Translations under genes and position numbers: made by a program
Shown here: piece by piece, positions 26,534 through 35,808 of the stretch
How positions within the stretch are numbered: position 1 is the first letter of the stretch
How the letters are laid out: the number at the start of each line of letters is the position of its first letter
The notes under the pieces: generated by a model
The model's input: only the letters and a program-made list of their open reading frames with translations
Databases searched by the model: none
Told to the model about the DNA's origin: nothing
Assembly (NCBI GenBank): GCA_020634615.1
Contig: JACKBI010000015.1
Coordinates: 1 to 64,000 of the forward strand
Length of the DNA stretch: 64,000 nucleotides
Origin: Anaerolineales bacterium
Lineage (GTDB): Bacteria > Chloroflexota > Anaerolineae > JAAEKA01
Direction of reading: 5' to 3'

Positions 26534-29500
26534 TCACGTCGCGGGTTGACGGCGCTTCGTCAGGGCGACGACGGACAGCAAGACCAGCAGCGCCAACGCG
26601 ACGGCAGCGACGGATCGCGACGGCGGCGCGGACAGGATGTTCTCTGCGCCGGTCACCGGCAAGAAGATGGGCGTGATGTTCCACGGTGCGTCGCCGGGGG
26701 CGAAGCTCATGGAATCGTCCGCCGCGGACGTGCGCGTGGTTGCGGCGGATGTCCCGGCTGACCGGCCTTCGTAGATGTCGTCGGGCGTCCGCGGCAGGAT
26801 GCGGTAGTTGCTGTCGTAGGGCGCTTCGTCGTCGTTCTGACTGACGATGCCGGTCACGGTCCAGATGTCGCCGTTGTTGACGTAGGGGCGGCGGAAGCCG
26901 GTGTACTGCTTGACGGTGATCCTGGCCTCGCCGCTGCCGTCGTCGAGGTAGAAGGTGGTGTCGCCGTAGAAACCGGTGATCGCGCCGGTGATCTGTGCCA
27001 GCAGGCCTTCGGTGACCTCGCCCACGTCGCCGGTGCGGATCAGTATGGGCGCGGGCGGCGGCGCGGCACCCATGGTCTTGATGTCGTCGATACGCGTCAG
27101 CTTGATCTCCTTCTCACCGTTGAACGTGTCCAGCCAGCCGTTGACGCGCACCCACTGCCCCTCGCTCAACGGCGGCCACTCGCCGGAGCGCAGGTAGACC
27201 ATCATCCCGCCGGTGGAATCCTCCATGTAGATCTGCTGGTCGTCGAAGATGTCTGGCAATACCGTGACCTGCCCTTCCAGCGTGACTTTCTGGTCATCAG
27301 GCAGCGTGCGCGCGTGGGCAATGGTCACCAGGTCGTAGTTGAAGCGGTCGTAGGGTGGATCGCCCGCGCCGCCACCTGACCCGCCTGATCCACCAGTTCC
27401 GCCCGAACCTGGCAGGTTGGCCGCGCCGGGCGTCTCCTGACAAGCAGTGGTCCAGTCGCCGGTACCATCAGGCAGGCGACACCAGGACTGGTCGTAGCCG
27501 GAGAAACTGGTGGCGTGGAACTGGTCCGCAAGCTGGTCATTGGGGAAGAATAGCGTGACCCATTCCTCCCTCGCGTCCAGCGCGATGGCGCTATCCCGCC
27601 GGTAGATGACCAGATGGCCACCCGGGTCGAGGTGCGTTCCCGACGGCAGAACGTAGCGATGACCTGCGCCCCCTGGCTGACCATCGGCCAGCGCCCAGCC
27701 GGACAGGTTCGCAGGCTGCGCACCAGCGTTGACAAGTTCGATCCATTCGTCGAGGTAGTTTGCCTGGCCGTCGCCATCCCAGTCCACATCGCGCGGCGAC
27801 GGCAGCAGTTCGTTGAGACGCACTTGCTCGTCGCCGGTGAAACCGGGCAGGTTGGGCGCACCGGGCGAGGGTGGATACAGTTCGGTCCATGAGTCGCCGC
27901 CGTCCTGCTCCTTGCTGACCGCACGATCGGGCGCGGTGCTGGTATAGTCGCGCCGGTCGACCTCGACGTAATTCGGCCAAAGCAACCGGACACTGTCCGC
28001 GCTGCCGTTGTTGAGAGCGACGCCAGTCTCGCTGCGGAAGAATACGAGGAAACCGTGCGCCGGAATGCTAACGCCGAGCGGTATCTGGTATGGCGCGGTC
28101 AGGTCGGGCGCGGCCAGCGCGGAGTCCGTGTCGTCGAGATACCAGCCACTCAGGTCGACCGGCACAGCCGCGGCGTTGTACAGTTCAATGTACTCGTCGT
28201 CCGAGTCGCTCGCGCCGTCGCCGTTCCAGTCGCTGGCCGGCTGAGGCATGAACTCGTTGAGACTGACACTTGTCGGATAAGGGGTCCAAGCGGGTGTTGG
28301 TGTGACGCCGGTCGAGTTGGTGACACCAGGCGATGGCGGGAACGCGGTGGTCCACATTGGACCACCGTCCACAGTCTTGCTATAGGCTTCGTCGTCGTGG
28401 CTGCTCATGTATTCAAACACCTCGGCCGGGCTGCCATCGGGAAGCAGCAGGCGCACCCAGTCGCCGTCGTTGTTGAGGGCGACGCCGGTCTCGCTACGGA
28501 AGAAGAGCAGGAAGCCACCCGGCTGGATCAACGTGTCGGCGGGGATGACGTAAGGTTGCGTGCCCTCAGGCGCGTAGAGGTACAGCGCGCCAGCTGCGCT
28601 ATCGTCTTCGTCGTCCAGCGCCCAGCCGCCGAGATTCACCGGATCCGGTCCGGGGTTGTACAGTTCGATGTACTCGTCGGCTGCGTCCGCGGTGCCGTCG
28701 CCGTTCCAGTCGCTGGCCGGGTCGGGCATGAACTCGTTGAGCAGCACCGTGCCGACAACGGGCGGAGGTGTGGCAGTTGCCGTTGGCGTTGGGCGACGGC
28801 GACGCAGGTGTGGCGGCCCGGTAGCCGAGCGGCGTTGGCGTGGCGGTTGCGCCGGGCAGATTGGGCTGGCCGGGCGACGGCGGGTAGACATCGGTCCACA
28901 GGCTGCTGCCCTCGACCAGCTTGCTGTAGGCCAGGTCGTTGTCGCTGGTGTCGTAAGCTGTTTCTTCGATCAGGCTGCTGTCAGGCCCCAGCAGGCGCAC
29001 GTGGTCGCCATCATTGTTCAAGGCGACGCCCGATTGGCTGCGGAACACGACCAGGAACCCTTGCCCTGGTAGCGTCGTGCCAGCCGGGAAATGATAGGGC
29101 TGGCTGCCGCCGCCGGCCAGATCATCCAGCATCCAACCCGCCAGATCGACGGCGAAGCTGTTGGCGTTGTAGATCTCGACGTATTCGTCCTCGGCGTTGA
29201 TGACGCCGTTGCCGTCCCAGTCAGACGCGGGGTCGGGCAGGTACTCGTTGAGGCTGATGCCGCCGGGCAGCGGCGTCGGCGTACCGGCCGGGGTTGGCGT
29301 GGCGGTCGCGCTGGCGGTGGATGTGGCGGTCGGGGTGACTGTGGCCGCGCCGGGCTGGTTTTCCGCTCCTGGCGACGGGGCGTAGGTGTCGGTCCACTGG
29401 CCGTCAGCCGTTTTGCTCCACGAGATGTCGTAGCCGGTGGAGCCGAAATGGAACGATTCCACTTCGTAGCTGGCCGGGCCGATGAGGCGCACGTCGTCGC

Positions 29501-31774
29501 CGCTGTTGTTGAGCGCGACACCGCTGGTTGAGCGATACACCACCAGAAAGCCGCCGGCAGGGATCACCGAGCCGACCGGCAGCATGTAGGGTGCGCTGCC
29601 GTCAGGCGCGTGCTGAGCGTCCTCAGCCTCGTCATCCAGCCACCAGCCGCTGACATCGACCGGCGCAGCGCCGCGGTTGTTGAGTTCGATCCACTCGTCG
29701 TCGACATCAGCCACACCGTTGCCGTCCCAGTCGGAAGCGGGGAAGGCAGAAACTCGTTGAGCGCAACGGGCGACTGGATCTGGCCGGGCGCGACAATGCG
29801 GTCTGGCCGAAGTTGAGTTCATCGACCGTGCTGCCCGGCTCGACCGTGACGGTGTACCTGTCCGCGGTGGTGCTGGCCATGTGCACCGGCTGGGCGTGGC
29901 GGACCGTGTGCTGGCCCGGCGTGAGGTTGAAGAAGCCATACCAGCCGCTGGCGTTGGTCAGGAAAGAGCGAGTGTCGTCAAGAATCACCAGGACGCCGGC
30001 TAAGCCTTGCTCGCCCAGCCACGGTTCATAGATGCCGTCGGCGTCCGCGTCAACAAAGACGTGGCCGGCCAGCGCACCTGTGGGAGGAGTCGTCGGCGTC
30101 GGTCCGCCTGTGTTGGCACTGCCGGGCGAAGGCGGGTAGGCCGTGGTCCACGCTGTGCCGCCATCGCTGGTCTTGCTGTACGCCTGGTCAGGGAAATTAG
30201 CGGTGTAGGCGTATGACTCGACCTCTGTTCCATCGGGACGCAGCAGCCGAACGCTGTCACCGCCAGAGTTGTTGAGCGCGATATGCGTCTGGTTGCTGAA
30301 GAAGACCCGGAAGCCGTGCGCCGGAATCGTGCTGCCAGACGGTAAGGTGAAAGGCGGCGACCCTCCGCCGGCCGCATCATCCAGTTTCCAGCCGCTGAGA
30401 TCGACGTCGAAATCGTGTCCGTTGAACAATTCGATGTACTCGTCGTCACTGTCACCGGTCTGGCCGTTGCCGTTCCAGTCGGTCACCGGATCAGGCATAA
30501 ACTCGTTGAGGCTGACCGCGTCGACTGTCGGCGCCGGTGTGCCTGCTGAGGTTGCGGTAGGTGTAGCTGTCCCACTGGCGGTCGCTGTAGGCGTGGCAGT
30601 TACAGTTCGAGTCGCTGTTGGCGTACGGGTGACAGTTGGTGTGGCGGTTGCTGTGCGGGTGGGCGTTGGCGTGTCGGTCGGTGGCGGCTGGTTGGATGCG
30701 CCAGGTGAGGGTGGATAGGCGTTAACCCATGTGCCGCCGCCGTCGACGGTCCGACTGTAAGATTGGTCGGGTTGGGTGGCACTGTAGCTGGTTAGGTCCG
30801 CGATGCTATCGTCAGAATGAAGCAGTCGGACGCTATCGCCGGGGCTGGCGTTGTTGAGCGCGATCTGTGTTTGATTGCTGAAGAAGAGCAGAAAGCTGTG
30901 CTCCGGAATCACGCTGCCGGGCGGCAGGGTGAACGGACTTGAACCGGTGCCGGCTGCGTCATCCAGTTTCCAGCCGCTGAGATCGACTTCGAAATCGTTG
31001 CTGTTGTAGAGTTCGATGTACTCATCGTCGTCATTTCGTCGCCGGTTTGGCCGTTGCCGTTCCAGTCGGCCACCGGATCGGGCATGAACTCGTTGAGGGT
31101 GATTCCTGCAGGGGAATGGCGTAGGCGTCGGTCCAGTGGTGGCGTCGGCGTGGCGGTGGGCGTCGACGTGGGGGGCGGAGGCTGGTTTGATTGGCCTGGA
31201 GAAGGTGGATATGTCGTGACCCACGTCCCGCCGCCGTCGATGGTGCGGCTGTGAAGCGATTGATCGGATCGCGCGAGTACCGAGATAAGCTGGTTAGGTC
31301 GGCGACGCTGTTGTCGGGATGAAGCAGTCGGACGCCGTCGTCACCACTGGTTATTGTTGAGCGCGACCTGTGTTTGATTGCTGAAGAAGAGCAGAAAGCT
31401 GTGCTCTGGGATGACGCTGCCGGCGGGCAGGGTGAACGGCTGGAGGTGCCCGTGTCATCAGCGTCATCCAGTTTCCAACCGCTGAGGTCGAGCTCAAAAT
31501 CGTTGCTGTTGTAGATCTCGATGTACTCGTCATCATCGTCGCCAGTTTGGCCGTTGCCGTTCCAGTCAGTAACTGGATCGGGCATGAACTCGTTGAGATA
31601 TACGCCCTCAGGGTAGGGCTGCAACGCGGGCAGGTCGTTGCGGGAATCCGGCGCGCGGCTGCCAGGCGCGGCAGTAGCTGCCGGGCTGCGCAGTTGGCCG
31701 ATGGCGAGCAACGCCAAACAGCCCGCAATAACCAGAGCGGCGAAAGATGCACGACGTCCAATCTCTTCAGACAT
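26534..31774 (-). pseudogene. Giant lamin-tail-domain surface protein with LPVTG anchor, frameshifted
   Basis: One gene of about 1740 codons, with frame changes near 31445, 31350, 31040, 29795, 29750 and 28790. It starts MSEEIGRR plus a hydrophobic signal segment. About eight lamin-tail domains follow, each opening with a variant of LNEFMPDPxxDWNGNG and carrying DEYIELYN and DLSGWxLDD; they begin near 31600, 31090, 30500, 29755, 29255, 28735, 28255 and 27820. A SdrD/CNA-B-like module (GHVFVDADADGIYEP) lies near 30050, and two OB-fold-like segments (DQKVTLEGQVTVLPD, AQITGAITGFYGDTTFYLDDG) near 26850-27300. Thr/Pro linkers join domains. The C-terminus is FLPVTGAE, a hydrophobic run and KRRQPAT: a sortase-type signal. 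Probably an adhesin or surface structural protein. Confidence 0.8.
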
Positions 31775-31872
31775 CAGTCCCTCCGTTTTCCACCCCGGCG
31801 GCCCCCTTACCGGCCGCCGGTCAGTTTGGGTAGGCCGATCGCTCGGCTACCCCCCGATAGATCGACAAACTG

Positions 31873-33063
31873 TTACTTTATATCTTTGGGCATGTCGCCC
31901 AGTGACGACTCAAGGGCCTGCAACCAGCGCTGCGCTTCCTGCATCCGTTGTGTGCCGTAGGTTTCCTGCAACCGCCAGAGCTGGCGCACCAACGCTTTTA
32001 CGCCTTCGATTTCCTTGCGGATCGGCGGGAACTGCACGGCCAGGTCTTTGTTGACCTTCTGCTGTTCGACCCAACGCCCGTCCCACTCCAGTATCTGCTT
32101 CTTCCAGCGTTTCTCGTCCTCGGCAACGAAGACATCCAGTTCCTTGCGCTGGCGCTCTTCAGCCAGTCGTTGCAGCTCGGCCACCTGATGCTGCTCGCGG
32201 CGAATGCTCTCTTCGAAGCCCTGCAAACTGATCGCCACACGTTTGACGTCGGCAATCTGTGTTTCGAAATCCTGAAGCTTCTTGTGATGCTGTTCGATGC
32301 CGATTCGCTGCTGTTCCATCTCTTCGTGCCAGCGCACCATCTGCCGGTCACGCTCGGCATCCTTCAGCTTTTCGCCCTCAACGAAGGTGGTGACCTCTTC
32401 ACGGATCTGAGCCGGGATGGGCTGGATGGTGGTCAGCCCGCGCTCGATGCGCTGCTGGTTCGATTCCAGCAATTGCAGCTTACCGGACGATCCCTCCGTG
32501 CGCTTGAACAGCTCGACCGTTTCCTGCTGCAACTGGGCAATGCGCTTGTTGTCCTGCGTGCGCTGCTCCATGAGGAAGGGCAGGGTGCGAGTGCGCTCGT
32601 CGATGTCCTTGTTGATGCCGTTCAACTGCTGGCGCAATGCGAGTACGATCTCCGTCAGCCTCTGGTCTTCCACCTTGCGCTGCTGGAGTTCCTCCTCGAT
32701 GCGGCTGAAGCGGGGCAACTCCTTGCGCACCTCAGCGATATTGCGCGCGGCCGCCTCGCGTTCGCCGGCGCGCAGCCGTTCGCTCTCGCGCAGATCTTTG
32801 GCGTGTTGTTCGTCCTGGCGCTGTAGCATCAAAACCAGCTCGTTTTTGAGCTGTTGCAGGGCTTGATCGACCTGGTTGAAACGCACCAGTTGTGCCTGCG
32901 TGCTGGCAAGCTGGCCTTCCAGCTCTTGCACACGCCGGGCTTGCTCTACGATTTCGGTGGCCTGGCTTTCGATCCGCTGTTGCAGCTTAGCAACCTCCCC
33001 ACGTTCGCGGCGGTGTTCTTCATCCAGCCACGTAACCATTTGGGTAAGTTGATCTATGTCCAT
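31873..33063 (-). CDS. Long coiled-coil protein of unknown function
   Basis: The protein has 396 residues. Almost the whole length (about 10-370) is heptad-rich coiled coil loaded with Glu, Gln, Arg and Leu, with no signal peptide or membrane segment, so it is probably cytoplasmic. I do not recognise a named family; similarity to myosin- or SMC-like rods is compositional only. The ATG at 33063 (AGGA 6 bases upstream, in MDIDQLTQMVTWLDEEHRRE) was preferred over an upstream in-frame start that would add 25 residues without coiled-coil character. A structural or scaffolding role, perhaps in cell-division or cytoskeletal organisation, is speculation. Confidence 0.8.
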   Translation of the reverse strand: MDIDQLTQMVTWLDEEHRRERGEVAKLQQRIESQATEIVEQARRVQELEGQLASTQAQLVRFNQVDQALQQLKNELVLMLQRQDEQHAKDLRESERLRAGEREAAARNIAEVRKELPRFSRIEEELQQRKVEDQRLTEIVLALRQQLNGINKDIDERTRTLPFLMEQRTQDNKRIAQLQQETVELFKRTEGSSGKLQLLESNQQRIERGLTTIQPIPAQIREEVTTFVEGEKLKDAERDRQMVRWHEEMEQQRIGIEQHHKKLQDFETQIADVKRVAISLQGFEESIRREQHQVAELQRLAEERQRKELDVFVAEDEKRWKKQILEWDGRWVEQQKVNKDLAVQFPPIRKEIEGVKALVRQLWRLQETYGTQRMQEAQRWLQALESSLGDMPKDIK

Positions 33064-33295
33064 GAATGTCCTCGTGTAAGGGAAGGTGCAATGTGCGCTG
33101 GAGGGATACCGGGGAAAGCAGTTGCCTGCCAGCGCCAATCTGGGGCGGCATTATAACATGCTTCGCGAGTGCTGGCAATGCACAAATATGCCGCGCGCGT
33201 CGATGCGGCGCTGAGAGCCGGTTGGCTCAATCGGCAGTTGCAGGATGCAAACTGAGGCTGGCAAAAACTGACAACCGGCAAGAACGAGGAATCAC

Positions 33296-34093
33296 CTACT
33301 TCGCAGGCTTGCGCGCGGCGACGGTGATGTACCAATGATTGGAATACAGTTCCCCGTCGATTTCCCTCAGGGCCAGCTTTTCCTGCTGCGTGGTGGACAG
33401 ACTGTTCAGGATGCCGTGGATCTGGTTGACATTTTCGGGCGCGACCTGATCGGTGAGGGAACTCAAGGGGCGATGTTTGATGTAGACTTCGGAGCTGATA
33501 ACACTGCATCCGGCGGCCTCGAGCATCTCGTCCCACTCGCGGGCACGGTATTGGCGCACGTGCGACTCGTCATGCAACCAGTCCAGACGATTCATGACAC
33601 TGTCCACGAACTCGTCGTCGGGCACACTACGATCGTCGATCAGCAGCATGCCGCCCGGCTTCAACATACGCACCATTTCGTTGACCGCTTCCTGAATATC
33701 ACTGAAGTGATGCGCGGCGCGGCGGCAGGTCACCAGATCATATTGTTCGTCGTCGAACGTCTCGTCATCAAAAGGCAGCTCGTGGATATCTCCCAGCTTG
33801 AAACGAACGTTGGTGATACCCGCATCCTCTGCCAGACGCTCGGCTCGCACCAACATCTCGGGAGTCAGATCGATGCCGATGACCGATTCCACGTAGGGCG
33901 CGAACGCGAAGGCGGTGTGTCCAGTGCCTGTGGCAACATCAAGAACGCGCCAATCGGCTTGCGGCTGGGCAATCTCGATCAGCCGGCCCAAAACCTGTGG
34001 GTCGGTATGCGCTGAACTGGTGACGTACAGATCGGCACGCGCAGCGAAAACGGCGCGCGCTCGGTCTTCGGTGGTTAATGGGTTCTCGGTCAT
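33296..34093 (-). CDS. Class I SAM-dependent methyltransferase (UbiE-like)
   Basis: The protein has 265 residues. SAM-binding motif I is VLDVATGTGHTAFAFA, followed by the acidic loop VIGIDLTPEML, motif II GDIHELPFDDE and the post-motif YDLVTCRRAAHHF, all typical of the Methyltransf_11/UbiE group. It transfers a methyl group from SAM to a small molecule or quinone; the substrate is not determinable. A short acidic stretch (DDETFDDEQYD) looks like a local repeat within motif II. It stands alone, with the coiled-coil gene downstream and tatA upstream on the same strand. Confidence 0.88.
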   Translation of the reverse strand: MTENPLTTEDRARAVFAARADLYVTSSAHTDPQVLGRLIEIAQPQADWRVLDVATGTGHTAFAFAPYVESVIGIDLTPEMLVRAERLAEDAGITNVRFKLGDIHELPFDDETFDDEQYDLVTCRRAAHHFSDIQEAVNEMVRMLKPGGMLLIDDRSVPDDEFVDSVMNRLDWLHDESHVRQYRAREWDEMLEAAGCSVISSEVYIKHRPLSSLTDQVAPENVNQIHGILNSLSTTQQEKLALREIDGELYSNHWYITVAARKPAK

Positions 34094-34293
34094 TGCGCCC
34101 TCGTTCAGGGGAACAGTCTCATTGCGACATGAGCCGGCAAAGTTGGCCTGTACTCAGTATATCGAACCTTGCTGCGGCCCGCTATGACGAGAATCATACT
34201 CAGAGGATTTTCAGAGGAACCGAAATGAAAACGCCGGCAGGGAGTCTTGCGACCTGCCAGCGTGAATGCCTAAAAGAACCTGTCGGCAAGAAG

Positions 34294-34506
34294 CTACGGT
34301 TTGGTGACTTCCTTGCTTTCGCTCTCAGCGCCAGCCTCGGGTTTGGGTGGCTTCTCTTCGTCTTCGCTGACCGCCTTGCGAAACTCGCGAATACTGGAGC
34401 CAAGCGCGCTGCCGACGCCGGAAAGCCTGCTGGTGCCAAAGATCAACACCACAATCACCAGAATAATCAACAATTCAGGAATGCCGATGCCACGAGCACC
34501 AAACAT
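34294..34506 (-). CDS. tatA: TatA/E-type twin-arginine translocase subunit
   Basis: The protein has 70 residues: a short N-terminal stretch, one membrane segment (GIPELLIILVIVVLIFG), the conserved FGTSRLSGVG hinge (usually FGxxxLP), an amphipathic helix (SALGSSIREFRKAV) and a charged tail. TatA/TatE oligomerise to form the pore that passes folded proteins carrying twin-arginine signals. A GGAGG ribosome site precedes the ATG. The Pro normally found in the hinge is Ser here. tatB and tatC are not nearby. tatA versus tatE cannot be separated from sequence alone. Confidence 0.88.
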   Translation of the reverse strand: MFGARGIGIPELLIILVIVVLIFGTSRLSGVGSALGSSIREFRKAVSEDEEKPPKPEAGAESESKEVTKP

Positions 34507-34686
34507 AGGATTACCTCCGTCTTCAGAAGATCAAATCGAAGTCATCATACTCCCCCAAAACGGAAGTGTCAAGTTAATCAAAATGTGACGGCTCTGCTCT
34601 CCGCGCCAGACTCGCAGGTATCCCATCGTTGACAGGGATGCGCCGTCAACGCGGCGCAGATTGTGCGCGTGCATCTGGCGCAAACC

Positions 34687-34720
34687 AATGGGCCGGTTCG
34701 TAACGAACCGGCCCATTTTC
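34687..34720. terminator. Long perfect hairpin after the LysM gene
   Basis: ATGGGCCGGTTCGT and ACGAACCGGCCCAT form a 14-bp stem with almost no loop, 25 bases past the LysM gene's stop. On the plus strand it is followed by TTTTC; on the minus strand by TT only. Confidence 0.6.
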
Positions 34721-34744
34721 AGTCGTCTACTGGACGATCACGCG

Positions 34745-35608
34745 TTAGCTGAAGTGCTGGAACGTGCCGTTGTTGTAGAGCACCCACACACCGGAGGCGG
34801 ACGTCCACAGCATCATTCCGCCTTGATACTGTTGCGTCGAACCGGTAGTGGCTTGCTGTGGCGCTTTGCCCCAGCCCAGCTTCTGCGAGACGTTGTCCTG
34901 GTTGCGCCAGACCTTGCCAATACCATATTCTGGCTGGCACCAGCCGGGCGGCGGGTAGAGTCCCGGATTGTAGACCGGGTCGCCGGGCACCCACGTGTTC
35001 TGGAACTGTTGCCAGGTTCCATTGTTGTACATCACGTAGATGGTCCCGTTCGTGTCGTTGGCCACTGCAAACCCACTATGGAACCACTGCTGGGCGCCGC
35101 TGAAGCCTTGTTCAGGCGTCGTTGGACAGCCAAGCTGCTGGCGAACGCCAGCGTTCTGGTACCATACCGTTCCAAACCCGTTTTGAGGCACGATGCTGCA
35201 CGCAGCAGCGGCTCCATCACCCGGTTGAGCCGGTGGCGGGACGTAAGGACCCGAACCAGAACAACTTGGCGTACACGGTGATGCCGGATAGGACGGTGGC
35301 GGTGGTGGTGGCGCCGGTGGCTTGGGCGGCGGCGGCGGTTTTGGCGTGTAGCAGTAGATCAGCAAGCGCTGACCCGCATAGATGCGGTTGGGATCCCAGA
35401 TCCCGTTGCGCTGCGCCAATGTCCACATATTCACGCCATAGTAACTGGCGATGCCGGAAAGCGTCTGGCCGAACGTAACAGTGTGATAAACACACTGCTG
35501 CCCGCCATAGTGGCCGCTTCCGGCTTCTGCGGCAGGAGTCATAGCAGCCATAGGCACGGCTGTGATGACTAATGCCAACAAGAGACCAAACAAGACTGTT
35601 CGCTTCAT
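34745..35608 (-). CDS. Secreted LysM protein with LGFP-like repeats
   Basis: The protein has 287 residues. A signal peptide ends near AAEAGS. A LysM domain follows (YHTVTFGQTLSGIASYYGV...NRIYAGQRLLIY), which binds peptidoglycan or chitin-like glycans. A poly-Pro linker leads to two repeats with FGTVWYQNAGVRQQLGCP and IGKVWRNQDNVSQKLGWGKA, resembling LGFP repeats of cell-wall proteins. Probable function: wall-attached protein; no catalytic domain is visible. The ATG at 35608 gives 8-base spacing to AGGAG, whereas the ATG 6 bases upstream would be too close. Confidence 0.85.
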   Translation of the reverse strand: MKRTVLFGLLLALVITAVPMAAMTPAAEAGSGHYGGQQCVYHTVTFGQTLSGIASYYGVNMWTLAQRNGIWDPNRIYAGQRLLIYCYTPKPPPPPKPPAPPPPPPSYPASPCTPSCSGSGPYVPPPAQPGDGAAAACSIVPQNGFGTVWYQNAGVRQQLGCPTTPEQGFSGAQQWFHSGFAVANDTNGTIYVMYNNGTWQQFQNTWVPGDPVYNPGLYPPPGWCQPEYGIGKVWRNQDNVSQKLGWGKAPQQATTGSTQQYQGGMMLWTSASGVWVLYNNGTFQHFS

Positions 35609-35808
35609 GATCATGTCTCCTTCTTTGATCAGAAGCCGATAGTTCCGCAGCTACATTTTACCATAACCTGTCGATACGTCAAGCAGTTTGCGCGCGGCAT
35701 TTGCCGAATTGCCAACTATTTAGGATGACTATCCCCAGCGAAAAGCTGATTTCTGCAAATTGACCGCGGTCAGCGACCACCTGAAGAGCGAATGTGGTGG
35801 GTCATTGT

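Noticed and set aside
28055..29200. Long plus-strand frame opposite the lamin-tail gene
   Set aside because: It is an antisense shadow of the repeated LTD modules and shows no coding signature of its own.
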